From an uncultured Clostridia bacterium (GTDB lineage: Bacteria; Bacillota; Clostridia; TANB77; CAG-508): DNA of 47,690 nucleotides. The DNA is taken from the NCBI GenBank assembly GCA_944388045.1, contig CALXHG010000015.1, positions 1-47,690 of the forward strand, written 5' to 3'. Below the pieces are notes generated by a model. The model was not told where the DNA came from. It ran no database searches and saw nothing but the letters and a program-made list of their open reading frames with translations. Made by a program: the position numbers and the translations under genes. Each line of letters begins with the position of its first letter. The stretch's first letter is position 1. This document shows, in pieces, positions 36,128 to 45,038 of this stretch.

Positions 36128-37616
36128 ATGATAAGATTATTAAGTTTATTTACAGGAATTGGGGCATTTGAAAAAGCACTAAGAAATTTGAATGTACCTT
36201 ATGAATTAGTAGGATTTAGTGAAATAGATAAATTCGCAATAAAATCGTATTGTGCAATTCATAATGCAGACGAAAACAAGAATTTAGGTGATGTGAAAAA
36301 TATTAGAACTAAGAACTTAAAAGAAATAGATTTTATGACTTGGGGATTTCCTTGTCAAGATGTTAGTATTGCAGGACATTTAAAAGGAATAGAAAAAGGC
36401 AAAACAAGAAGTGGTCTATATTTTGAAGGGTATAGAATATTAAAAGATGTAAAACCAAAAATAAGCATTATTGAAAATGTAAAAAATCTAACAAGTAAAA
36501 GATTTAGAGAAAAGTTTGCAATGATATTAAAAGACATAGAAGATGCAGGATATAATAACTACTGGAGAGTGCTAAATTCAAAAGATTATGGTATTCCACA
36601 GAACAGAGAAAGGGTATTTGTAGTATCTATTAGAAAAGATATTGACAAATGCTCTTTTAATTTTCCAGATAAACAATTTTTAGAAATAAGATTAAAAGAT
36701 TTATTAGAAGATAATGTAGAAGATAAATATTACTTATCAGACAAGGCAATAGGTAGATTAATAAGACATTCCAATAGAGTAATAAGAAAACAAGAAAATC
36801 CAAATATAAGTGGTTGTTTAGTTGCTGGTTACTTTAAAATGGGAGGAAGGGATCAGCAATACATAAGAGATAATGTAAATAGAATTGCAGGAATATTTGA
36901 TGAAGAAAATAAAAGACATCAAGCAGGAAGTATTTATGATAAAAATGGAATAGCACCTACTCTAACAAGAGCAAGTGGAGGTCATGTGCAACCACATATC
37001 TTAGTTAATGAAGGAACTAAAAAAGGTTATACAGAAGCATACGAGGGAGATTCAATAAATGTTTCTTATCCAAATAATATAAAAAAAAGAGGCAGAGTTG
37101 GAAAACAAGTATCACAAACAATACTTGCAAGTAATGTAAATATGGGTACTGTAGAAAAGACAGATAAATTATTATGTTTAAATAATCAAGATGGAAAAAC
37201 AAGTATTCAAGATAGAGTTTATAATACACGAGGAATAATGCCAACAGTTACAGCAGGAAACTTTAAATCAAATATTGCAGAAGAAACAAATAATATAATG
37301 TTTAACCCTTATAACAATACAAAAATAGAAAATATAGCACCTACTCAAACAGGAAATTGTGGAAATATCAATTCAAGTGCAGCAGTTTTAATAACAGAAG
37401 ATGGAAAACACTTTTTTAGAATTAGAAAATTAACTCCAAAGGAATGTTGGAGGCTCATGCGGATTTTCAGACCAAGATTTTGAAAAAGCAAAAGCAGTAC
37501 CAACATCAGATACACAACTATACCGTCAGGCTGGAAACTCTATAGTTGTAAATGTATTAATGGGAATATTTAAAGAATTAATATTTGGAGATTGTATAAA
37601 TGATAAATTTATATAA
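36128..37616 (+). CDS. DNA (cytosine-5) methyltransferase (needs +1 shift at CGGA)
   Basis: C5-cytosine methyltransferase. LLSLFTGIGAFEKAL (motif I), TWGFPCQDVSIAG with the catalytic Cys (motif IV) and ENVKNL (motif VI) are in order, and a long variable target-recognition region follows. The zero frame ends at 37483 after 451 residues, in the middle of motif IX (KLTPKECWRLM). There the DNA reads ATG CGG ATT; without the C it is ATG GGA TTT TCA (M-G-F-S), and the frame continues through LYRQAGNSIVVNVLMGIF, the essential motif X, to a stop at 37614-37616, giving 495 residues. The active enzyme therefore needs the +1 frame. It overlaps the next methyltransferase by 17 nt. Confidence 0.85.
37460..37463 (+). 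other. CGGA +1 frameshift site 3 (C5 methyltransferase)
   Basis: CGG is codon 445, between motifs IX and X. Skipping C restores R-L-M-G-F-S, one of the best conserved strings in C5 methyltransferases. Zero-frame translation stops 7 codons later. Confidence 0.8.
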
Positions 37617-38328
37617 TGCCGATTGTTTAGAAAAAATGAAAGAAATTCCAGCCAAGAGTATAGATATGATTTTATGTGATCCACCATACGGACTAACAAG
37701 GTGTAAATGGGACAAAAAGATAGACTTAAAACAAATGTGGGAACAATACGAACGAATCATAAAAGATAATGGTGTAATATGTTTATTTGCACAAACTAAA
37801 TTTTATTATGAACTAATTAAAAGCAATGAGAAACTGTTTAGGTATGATTTAATTTGGGATAAAGTTTTAGTTACAGGCTTTTTAAATGCAAATAGGCAAC
37901 CACTTAGGAGGCACGAGCAAATTGCTATTTTTTACAAAAAGCAACCAAAATATAAGCCACAAATGGGGAAAGGTAAACCATTGCATGGAAAAGGAAATAT
38001 AAAATTAGAAAAAATAAAAAAGAATAATGTATATGATAATTTTCATGCTACACCAGATTTAAGAAAAGGTAGTACAGAAAAGTATCCTACAAGCATATTA
38101 AAATTTCAAAAATTACATTCAAGTCAAATGGTATATCCAACGGAAAAACCTATAGAATTGTTAGAATATTTGATTAAAACTTATACAGATGAAAATGATT
38201 TAATACTTGATAATTGTATGGGGTCAGGTACAACAGGACTTGCTTGTAAAAATACTAATCGAAATTTTATTGGTATTGAAATAGATGAAAAAGCATTTGA
38301 AATTGCTAAAAAAAGATTAGAAATGTAA
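37600..38328 (+). CDS. Site-specific DNA methyltransferase (N6-adenine or N4-cytosine)
   Basis: 242 residues. DPPYGLTRCKWD (motif IV, about residues 28-39) and a C-terminal NCMGSGTTGLAC (motif I, about 206-217) followed by FIGIEIDEKAFEIAKKR show the beta-class order, in which the catalytic motif precedes the SAM-binding motif. YPTEKPIELLEYLIKTY is also typical. It is the third methyltransferase in a row, with no restriction enzyme nearby, as expected for self-protection against host restriction during transfer. Its start overlaps the +1 frame end of the previous gene. Confidence 0.92.
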   Translation: MINLYNADCLEKMKEIPAKSIDMILCDPPYGLTRCKWDKKIDLKQMWEQYERIIKDNGVICLFAQTKFYYELIKSNEKLFRYDLIWDKVLVTGFLNANRQPLRRHEQIAIFYKKQPKYKPQMGKGKPLHGKGNIKLEKIKKNNVYDNFHATPDLRKGSTEKYPTSILKFQKLHSSQMVYPTEKPIELLEYLIKTYTDENDLILDNCMGSGTTGLACKNTNRNFIGIEIDEKAFEIAKKRLEM

Positions 38329-38341
38329 AGGAGATTCCATT

Positions 38342-38905
38342 ATGCAAAATTCAGAAAAAGAAACATATAAAGATTATTTAGTAAGAAAGGTAACAGAAGA
38401 AATAAGCAATGTATTTAAACAGAAAATGGATGAAACAAAAAAAGAGTTACTTGAAATAAATTATAAAGTTAGTTTAGAAAATACAGAAGAAATACTAAAA
38501 AATTACAAGAAGCTAAAAGACCATATAACTTTAACAAAACAAGAAAAAGATGAATTATTGGGAGTAACAAAAGAATATCAAGATAAACAAATAGAAAGTA
38601 TTATGACAGGACTATTTTCAGAGGATGAATTGTATTTAGAAAGTTTATTAAAAAGTAGATGTAAAACTAAAATGTTTATGGATTTTATAGATGGAATATT
38701 AGAAGGATATTTAAAAAATAAAAGTAATGACAAAATAGAAATTAGAAAAAGGAATATATTAAAACATTTATATATTGATGGTATGAAACAATCAGAATTT
38801 ATTTATAAATATTACGAGGTAGATAGAACTTTTTATTCAGATAAGGATAGATTAATAAAGGATCTAGCACCTTATTTTTTTGGCATAAAAGGAATCAATA
38901 TATAG
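38342..38905 (+). CDS. Hypothetical protein with C-terminal HTH-like segment
   Basis: 187 residues, strongly helical and charged. The last 60 residues (IRKRNILKHLYIDGMKQSEFIYKYY-type, then RTFYSDKDRLIKDLAPYFFG) look like the sigma-factor-like helix-turn-helix end of phage ArpU/RinA-type activators. That similarity is a pattern judgement only. GGAG precedes the ATG at 13-nt spacing after the third methyltransferase, so it is likely co-transcribed with that set. Confidence 0.5.
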   Translation: MQNSEKETYKDYLVRKVTEEISNVFKQKMDETKKELLEINYKVSLENTEEILKNYKKLKDHITLTKQEKDELLGVTKEYQDKQIESIMTGLFSEDELYLESLLKSRCKTKMFMDFIDGILEGYLKNKSNDKIEIRKRNILKHLYIDGMKQSEFIYKYYEVDRTFYSDKDRLIKDLAPYFFGIKGINI

Positions 38906-38936
38906 AATTAAGAGTTTATTACAAAATTTCTAAAAG

Positions 38937-39032
38937 GGCAGGAAAGAGATACAGAGTGTATCTCGTAAACACATAGAAAAACAAGTTTTCTAGCACTCTG
39001 CAAATGGCAAAAATATACAGAGAAAATGCAGA
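38937..39032 (+). repeat. Left arm of a 96-bp inverted repeat flanking parB
   Basis: This stretch is the reverse complement of 40438-40533. The outer 57 nt (38937-38993 with 40477-40533) are identical and the inner 39 differ at a few bases. It contains GAGATACA-GAG-TGTATCTC, a perfect hairpin or dyad that could be a ParB site, and CTCTGCAAAT/ATGCAGA motifs. Confidence 0.85.
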
Positions 39033-39099
39033 GAATTAGAAATAGGGAAGTATTGAAATTTCAACAAAAGATTAAGATTATTAATGGAGGAATATGCCT

Positions 39100-39288
39100 A
39101 TGGGAAGAAAAAATAGAAGGAAAAGACCAAATATAACTAAGCACTTATGTATTTATGGACGACTGTCAAGAAAAAGTAATTCAGTTGCCTATTGTAAATT
39201 ACATAAGTGCTTTTTAGAACCAAAAGATATAGCAGAAAAGAAATGCAATTACAAAAGATGCATACATAAACAAGAACTACAAAAGTAA
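39100..39288 (+). CDS. Small Cys-rich basic protein
   Basis: 62 residues from the ATG at 39100, chosen because GGAGG lies 9 nt upstream; the ATG at 39094 is only 3 nt from it. The head is very basic (GRKNRRKRP), followed by C-x(14)-C-KLHK-C and KKC-x4-C-IH, a pattern suggesting a zinc-binding fold. I do not recognise it. It sits with parB between the inverted repeats. Confidence 0.6.
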   Translation: MGRKNRRKRPNITKHLCIYGRLSRKSNSVAYCKLHKCFLEPKDIAEKKCNYKRCIHKQELQK

Positions 39289-39303
39289 AGGAGAAATGAA
39301 AAT

Positions 39304-40425
39304 ATGGAAACAAATCAGTTATTAATTAATTATTACAAAAAAGAAGAAGTAAAAAAAGCTAAACAAAGAAGGCAAGAAGGTTGCACTTTAAAAGAAATTA
39401 TTAGATTAGCAAATAAAGAATATATTTCAATAGAAGAAATAAAACAAGCGTTAGGTATAGATGAAGATGAAATAGAAGAACATCAAGAAGTAGAACAAGA
39501 AGAACACAAAGTTGATGAATATGATGAAATAGTTGAAGATAATATAGAAAACAATGAACAAGAAAATAATGTTAAAGTTGTTATGATAGCAGAAGAAAAA
39601 TTAGAAGATTATCCAAACCAACCTTTTAAACTATATAGTGATGATAAAAAGAGAGAAATGATAGAAAGCATTAAAATAAATGGAATTATGCAACCTCTTA
39701 TAGTTAGACCAATAGGAGAAAATAAATATCAAATACTTGCAGGACATAATCGTAGAAACTGTGCAAAAGAAATTGGTTTAACAGAATTACCTTGTATTAT
39801 AAAAGAAAATCTAACAGATGATGAAGCAAAAATTTATTTAATAGATACAAATTTATGCACAAGAGATAATATTTCTCCAATGGAAAGAGCCAGAGCTTAT
39901 AGAATTAAATATGATACATATAAAAAAAGAAATATTAAAACCTCTGTATTAGAAGAAGTTAGAAAAGATAATTATGGAATGGCTAGGTCTATGATGATTA
40001 AAGAAGAAAAATCAAGTAATGGAACAATACAAAGATATTTAAGATTAACATATTTAATTCCAGAATTACAGGAAGCAATAGATAATGACAAGATAAAGAT
40101 TAATACAGGTGAAAAATTAAGTTTCTTGCCAAAACAAGAACAACATTGTATTGCAGAATTATTAGAAGAAAATATAAAAATATCAGATAATACAGCTAAA
40201 AGAATAAGACAAAAGTCAGAACAATGTAGAACAGAAGATATATATCATTATTTAAACAAAGAAGAAATTAAAGATATTGTTAGCAAAAAAGATGAATTTA
40301 TACAAGAGGCAATAAAGGTTACTTTTTATAGAAATGAAATTGAAAAATATTTTGAAAATAGAAGAACTGAAAGTCAGATAAAACAATATATATTTGATAA
40401 ATTAGAGAAAATTGAAATATCCTAA
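39304..40425 (+). CDS. ParB/Spo0J-family partition protein
   Basis: 373 residues. An acidic linker (about 55-95) separates a short HTH-like N-terminus from the ParB core: PNQPFKLYSDDKKREMIESIKINGIMQPLIVRP, then ILAGHNRRNCAKEIGL (the CTP/DNA motif, about 145-160) and a central HTH. The C-terminal 60 residues would dimerise. No parA is next to it, as in many ICEs that use orphan ParB proteins. The gene, with a small Cys-rich gene, is bracketed by a 96-bp inverted repeat that may hold its binding sites. Confidence 0.88.
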   Translation: METNQLLINYYKKEEVKKAKQRRQEGCTLKEIIRLANKEYISIEEIKQALGIDEDEIEEHQEVEQEEHKVDEYDEIVEDNIENNEQENNVKVVMIAEEKLEDYPNQPFKLYSDDKKREMIESIKINGIMQPLIVRPIGENKYQILAGHNRRNCAKEIGLTELPCIIKENLTDDEAKIYLIDTNLCTRDNISPMERARAYRIKYDTYKKRNIKTSVLEEVRKDNYGMARSMMIKEEKSSNGTIQRYLRLTYLIPELQEAIDNDKIKINTGEKLSFLPKQEQHCIAELLEENIKISDNTAKRIRQKSEQCRTEDIYHYLNKEEIKDIVSKKDEFIQEAIKVTFYRNEIEKYFENRRTESQIKQYIFDKLEKIEIS

Positions 40426-40439
40426 GGTTAGGATATTTC
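40414..40439 (+). terminator. Hairpin overlapping the parB stop codon
   Basis: GAAATATCCTA pairs perfectly with TAGGATATTTC around an AGGT loop; the TAA of parB is in the stem/loop border. A short T-rich stretch follows. It may be a terminator or a processing hairpin. Confidence 0.5.
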
Positions 40440-40533
40440 TGCATTTCCTCTGCATATTTTTGCTATTTGCAGAGGACTAGAAAACTTGTTTTTCTATGTG
40501 TTTACGAGATACACTCTGTATCTCTTTCCTGCC
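40438..40533 (+). repeat. Right arm of the 96-bp inverted repeat
   Basis: Inverted copy of 38937-39032, with the same GAGATACA dyad. The interval between the arms (39033-40437) holds exactly the Cys-rich gene and parB, so inversion by homologous or site-specific recombination is possible. Confidence 0.85.
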
Positions 40534-40583
40534 TTTTGAAAATTTTATAGCAAAACCAATTTTTATATAAGGAGAATTTTATA

Positions 40584-40985
40584 ATGAAAGATAAAATAGA
40601 AATAAATAAAATAGAAGTTAACAAAGAAAACCAATTAGATGATTTATATAATAATAGTGCTTTCACATTAGAAGGATTTGATACCTCAAAAGAAAATATA
40701 GATAAATTAATAGAATGGATAGACCAATGTGGAGGAGTTAAAAATCCAGTTTCTATATATATCACAAAAGGTTCATTTATGAATAACAAATATGGACTAA
40801 CAAAAGATAATGCCTATCCAGAAGATTTAAACATAGTAAGTATAAAATTAGAAGATATAAAAAATATATTTAGATTATCAGTTGCAAGGTTTGAAATTGG
40901 TGCAAGGTGGTTTAGTGATATTGTAGATAATAATATAGAAAGGCAAAATCAAATAAATGGAATTGAGGATGAAGAAGAATTTTAG
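40584..40985 (+). CDS. Hypothetical ICE protein
   Basis: 133 residues with no motif I know. It has a conserved-looking middle, AFTLEGFDTSKENIDKLIEWIDQCGG and PVSIYITKGSFMNNKYGLT, and an acidic end (GIEDEEEF). AAGGAG is ahead of the ATG. Its position between parB and the relaxase accessory gene suggests a role in transfer or its control. Confidence 0.65.
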   Translation: MKDKIEINKIEVNKENQLDDLYNNSAFTLEGFDTSKENIDKLIEWIDQCGGVKNPVSIYITKGSFMNNKYGLTKDNAYPEDLNIVSIKLEDIKNIFRLSVARFEIGARWFSDIVDNNIERQNQINGIEDEEEF

Positions 40986-41000
40986 AAGGAGTAATTGCTT

Positions 41001-41471
41001 ATGAAAGATAAAGAGGAAGAAGCTAAAAAGCAAACAAAAAGTGAAAAAGTATATGCAGTAATACCGAAAACTTTAAAAGAAAAAGTAGTAAGATATAAAG
41101 CCAAAACTAATATGAGTGAAAGTGAAATTGTAAATGTCGCATTAAATGAATTTTTTAAAGTAAAGATGTTAAAGGAAGATGTAGATGATATAACAGAAAT
41201 AATGGCAAAAGCAATAGAAAAACAATTAGTAAAAAGATTTGAAAGAACAATAGCTTTGCAAGCTAAAAATGCAAAGGCATCATATTCTTCTTTATTTTTG
41301 CAAGCATATTTTTTATCAAAGATATGCGAATCAGAAAATAGTAAAGAGTTCTTAAAAGAAAAAATAGAATTAGCAAATAAATTAGCTTATGGAGTAGTTA
41401 AAAATAAATTTTTAGATGAGGACATTAGACAAATGATACCAGATGATTTGAATTTTGATAATATTATGTAG
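41001..41471 (+). CDS. Ribbon-helix-helix relaxase accessory protein (MobC-like)
   Basis: 156 residues from the ATG at 41001 (an in-frame TTG at 40995 is less likely). KVYAVIPKTLKEKVVRYKAKTNMSESEIVNVALNEFF is a ribbon-helix-helix DNA-binding domain, here in two pieces around residues 15-55. The rest is helical. RHH proteins directly before a relaxase gene commonly bind oriT and recruit the relaxase. It ends 9 nt before the relaxase ATG. Confidence 0.7.
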   Translation: MKDKEEEAKKQTKSEKVYAVIPKTLKEKVVRYKAKTNMSESEIVNVALNEFFKVKMLKEDVDDITEIMAKAIEKQLVKRFERTIALQAKNAKASYSSLFLQAYFLSKICESENSKEFLKEKIELANKLAYGVVKNKFLDEDIRQMIPDDLNFDNIM

Positions 41472-41480
41472 GAGTAATAA

Positions 41481-43163
41481 ATGGAAGTAGATAAATACAA
41501 GGGTGGAGTTATTTTTAAATGGTTAAATAAGAATGAAATTTATAATAAATACAATGGTAAAGGAAAACCACAAAATTTACAATCATATATAGATAAGTTA
41601 CATACTGGATATATTGCAACGAGAAGTGGCGTAGATAAGGGAATAGATACTCATGGATTATTTGGTAATATTTTAGATACAGAAGAAGTAGAAATGTTAG
41701 AGTTAGAAACAATAAAAAATTATATTCAAAGTGTATCAAATAAGAATATAGATATATTTAAAACAGTAATATCATTAAAAGAAGAAGATGCCTTACAGTA
41801 TGGATATATGAATAAAAAAGCATGGAAAGATTTATTGCAAGAAAGAATTTTTGAAATATCAAAAGCATTTAAAATACCTTTAAATGATATGGAATGGGTT
41901 GCAGCTTTTCACGCAAAAAAAGGAAGACCGCATTGTCATTTAATCATCTGGAATAAGAGCCAAGACTTATCTGTAAGAAGAAAACCATACATTTTTTTTA
42001 ATAAAGTAAAAACAGCTATTGCAAAAGGAGTATTTAAGGAAGAATTAGAAGCAATGTATAATATAAAAGATGTTTCAAAAGAACAGGTAGGAAAATTATC
42101 AAAAGAAGAGTTTGAAAAATATAAGGAAAATGTTAAAAAATTATATAATAACAAAGATTTAATGTTAAGAGCAGTAGAAACAGATGAAACAGAAAATTTT
42201 TTAAATAAAGTATTAGAAAATATGAAAATAAATGAAACTATTTATATAGTTAATAATTCTGATCCAAAAAATTTTACAGAAATTATAAGAAAAGATGATA
42301 GTAAGTTTGAATTTAAAAACATAGGAGAAAAAGCAATATTATATAAAGATAATACATACTTTGAAGCGGTAACATTTCTTAGTAAATTTAGTAATTTAAA
42401 AGTAATAAATACAAAAGAAGATTTACAGGATTTTTTAGATAAAAAACAAGAAGAATTTGAACAAATAGAATCAGAACTAAAAGAAATTATGCCTAGTGTA
42501 TTTAATACACCAATAATATCAAACGATATAAAAGAAGAAAATATAGAACAAATCATTAATAAAATAGCAAAGTTAGAAAAAATATCTAACTCATACCAAA
42601 GAGGATTTATATATCAATACCAAGAACCAAAAGCAAAAAGAATAATAAATGAAATTTCTTTACTATTATTAAATTCAAATGATGATTGTAAAAATAAATT
42701 TACAACATACATAGATACTTGTGTGAAAATAGATAGAGTTTTACAAAAAATAAATACATATAAGGACTATGAAAAATCAAAAAACACAGCAAGATATGAA
42801 ATGCTGAAAAAAATTGGAAATCAACTATTAAAATTTATAAAAGAAACTAAAACTGAAGAATATGCAAGAAAAAAACAAGAATGGCTTGAAAGAAAAGAAT
42901 ATTGGAATCAAAGAAATCAGGAATTTCAAGAAGCAAAAGGAGAATTTGAGGCAAGGCAAGAATTGTATGAAAAGCAATTACAAGAAATAAATATAAGAAA
43001 TTTAATACAAGATGCATATAAAATGTTATCTGAAGAAAATATAGCAAAATTTCAAAAATATAAAAGAGCAACTAAAACTTTTGGAGATTTATCAAAAAGG
43101 GAAATAAAAGAGCTAATGAGAAAAAACAAAGATGCAGGAATAGATTGGTATCACGAAATGTAG
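41481..43163 (+). CDS. MobP3-like relaxase
   Basis: 560 residues. The N-terminal domain has YIDKLHTGYIATRSGVDKG (about residues 31-50, the probable nicking-tyrosine region) and AAFHAKKGRPHCHLIIW (about 143-159), the metal-binding histidine motif. The C-terminal 300 residues are mostly coiled coil. This enzyme would nick the element's oriT and pilot the strand into the recipient. oriT is expected in the region between parB and this gene, but I could not locate it. GGAG lies 8 nt before the ATG. Confidence 0.85.
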   Translation: MEVDKYKGGVIFKWLNKNEIYNKYNGKGKPQNLQSYIDKLHTGYIATRSGVDKGIDTHGLFGNILDTEEVEMLELETIKNYIQSVSNKNIDIFKTVISLKEEDALQYGYMNKKAWKDLLQERIFEISKAFKIPLNDMEWVAAFHAKKGRPHCHLIIWNKSQDLSVRRKPYIFFNKVKTAIAKGVFKEELEAMYNIKDVSKEQVGKLSKEEFEKYKENVKKLYNNKDLMLRAVETDETENFLNKVLENMKINETIYIVNNSDPKNFTEIIRKDDSKFEFKNIGEKAILYKDNTYFEAVTFLSKFSNLKVINTKEDLQDFLDKKQEEFEQIESELKEIMPSVFNTPIISNDIKEENIEQIINKIAKLEKISNSYQRGFIYQYQEPKAKRIINEISLLLLNSNDDCKNKFTTYIDTCVKIDRVLQKINTYKDYEKSKNTARYEMLKKIGNQLLKFIKETKTEEYARKKQEWLERKEYWNQRNQEFQEAKGEFEARQELYEKQLQEINIRNLIQDAYKMLSEENIAKFQKYKRATKTFGDLSKREIKELMRKNKDAGIDWYHEM

Positions 43164-43211
43164 TGTTACTATATCTATTGCTTTTTTATATAAGACAAGG
43201 AGAAAAAGAAA

Positions 43212-43688
43212 ATGTTGAAAAATGGAAAAATTGAAATGGATATAACTGTAGCTTTTGTAAAAATTTTAATGTCAAATGATATTTCAGACAAAGTAAAAGA
43301 ATTAAGGTTATCAGCATTAAAAGAACTTTATAATTATTTAGAATATTATGAAGAATCTGGATATCTCGATAAGTTAATAAATAAAATAGCAGAGAAGAAA
43401 ATTAGTATGATAATGGAAACAACAACTAAAGAGGAAAAGGAAAAAGTAGTAAAGCCAAATCCTCCAAGATTTTATGGAAATAAGTGTATTACTGATAAAT
43501 ACAATGTCCCTGAAGAAGAATTAATTTGTTGGAGTGAAACATCTCTTATAGCACCTTTGAATGAAGTTGGATTCAAGAGATATATGGAATTATTTAAAAA
43601 GATATTTCCAGATGAAGAGAGGGAAATTTTTAAAGAGAGTTATGAAGAAAATGATAATGAGGATGAGTTTGACGAACCTAATATGTAA
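43212..43688 (+). CDS. Hypothetical acidic protein
   Basis: 158 residues with no family recognised. A helical first half (LSALKELYNYLEYYEESG) is followed by PPRFYGNKCITDKYNVPEEEL and an acidic end (ENDNEDEFDEPNM). AAGGAG lies before the start. It is part of the accessory tail behind the relaxase. Confidence 0.6.
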   Translation: MLKNGKIEMDITVAFVKILMSNDISDKVKELRLSALKELYNYLEYYEESGYLDKLINKIAEKKISMIMETTTKEEKEKVVKPNPPRFYGNKCITDKYNVPEEELICWSETSLIAPLNEVGFKRYMELFKKIFPDEEREIFKESYEENDNEDEFDEPNM

Positions 43689-43742
43689 TTGTTAAAGGTT
43701 TGTTTTTTTATTTTGCATAAATATAGAGAAAAGAGGTTAATT

Positions 43743-44660
43743 ATGAGTATTATAGATAGAATAAAATCAATATTTATAAAAAATGTAGATAATGAGTTAA
43801 AAGAAGAAAAAAAAGAAAATTTTGAGATATTATTAAATGATATTGATAAATGTGCTTTATATTTAAGAAATCGAGAAAAACCTTTTGTTTTAATTAAAGA
43901 TAAAAATTTTCCATTTATGCTTAATAATCCAGATTTAGAATTTATAGAAATGAATAAGGATAATTTTGAGTATTATGGAGAATTTTACAGATCAGAACTT
44001 ATGAATGAAAAGATACTCCAATTAGAAAGAAAAGAAGAACTTGATAAAAAAACAGAAAATGACTATTTAATAGATTACTTACAACATAGTAAAAGTGATT
44101 ATTCAAAGATTATTGAAAAAATGAAAACATTTGAAATTGATAAAATACAATATGACAATTTAATAAATGCTATAAAATTAGAAATAAAAAAGTCTGTGAA
44201 TAATTTATATGATAACTATAAAAATGCTAATCCTACATTAGAAACAAATAGAACATATAAAGAAATTATGGAAAGCCTTATAGATTTTGATAGTTTTACA
44301 AATAAGTTTCCATATAAATATTATGATGAGTTTAGATATAATGATGAGAGTATATCTCATTGTGGCTATCCAGATTATATGTGGCAATCAGGTGCAGAAG
44401 GAACATATATACATTTAGCGAAAATACCTAAAAGTGCAAATTGGGTTTTTGAATATAATAAGTATGTAGGTGGTCCTGAACCAGATGATTATATTGTTAA
44501 ATTTGCAATAGTTTCAGATAAAGAAAAAGAAACAATTTTAAAACATTGGAACGAATTACAGTATCAAAATGAATTACAATTTGAAAAAGATTATATAGAA
44601 TGTGTAGCAAGAAGAAACGAAAAAGAACAACAAAGTGAAGAAGATGGGGAAGAAATGTAA
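43743..44660 (+). CDS. Hypothetical ICE protein
   Basis: 305 residues from the ATG at 43743, which has AGAGG at suitable distance; a TTG further upstream has no ribosome site. The N-terminal half is charged helix. The C-terminal half holds a conserved-looking block, SHCGYPDYMWQSGAEGTYI and YNKYVGGPEPDDYIVKFAI, of unknown function. It ends in EQQSEEDGEEM, an acidic tail shared in style with neighbours. Confidence 0.6.
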   Translation: MSIIDRIKSIFIKNVDNELKEEKKENFEILLNDIDKCALYLRNREKPFVLIKDKNFPFMLNNPDLEFIEMNKDNFEYYGEFYRSELMNEKILQLERKEELDKKTENDYLIDYLQHSKSDYSKIIEKMKTFEIDKIQYDNLINAIKLEIKKSVNNLYDNYKNANPTLETNRTYKEIMESLIDFDSFTNKFPYKYYDEFRYNDESISHCGYPDYMWQSGAEGTYIHLAKIPKSANWVFEYNKYVGGPEPDDYIVKFAIVSDKEKETILKHWNELQYQNELQFEKDYIECVARRNEKEQQSEEDGEEM

Positions 44661-44710
44661 TTAAAATGTAAGATTTAAAATTATAATAATAAAATAATGG
44701 AAGTGGTAAA

Positions 44711-44944
44711 ATGTTAGAAGAGTTAAATATATCAATGTCAATCGATGTAGTCAAAAAAATATTATATATTGGGGAAGAAAGTAGTTCTGGAGCAGAATAT
44801 AAGTATAAAGATATAAAAGATTTGGAAGATAAAATAGGATTTTATTTAGAAAATTATTATTTAGCAGAAATTGAATCTGCAAATAATCAAATTACACAAG
44901 ATAATAATTTAGAAGAATTAGATGATGATGAAGAAACAATATAG
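44711..44944 (+). CDS. Small acidic hypothetical protein
   Basis: 77 residues starting MLEELNISMSIDVVKKILYIGEE and ending NLEELDDDEETI. GGAAGTGG is a weak ribosome site. I recognise no domain. The net charge is strongly negative. Confidence 0.55.
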   Translation: MLEELNISMSIDVVKKILYIGEESSSGAEYKYKDIKDLEDKIGFYLENYYLAEIESANNQITQDNNLEELDDDEETI

Positions 44945-45038
44945 TAATTATTTATAAATGTTAGTAAGATTTATAGATTTTTAATAATTCCTATGATATA
45001 CTACCTACAGATGAGCAATTTGAAGGTGAGGATTACTT

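Noticed and set aside
35553..38328. A restriction-modification system
   Set aside because: Three methyltransferases but no endonuclease gene among the neighbours; they are treated as orphan protective enzymes.
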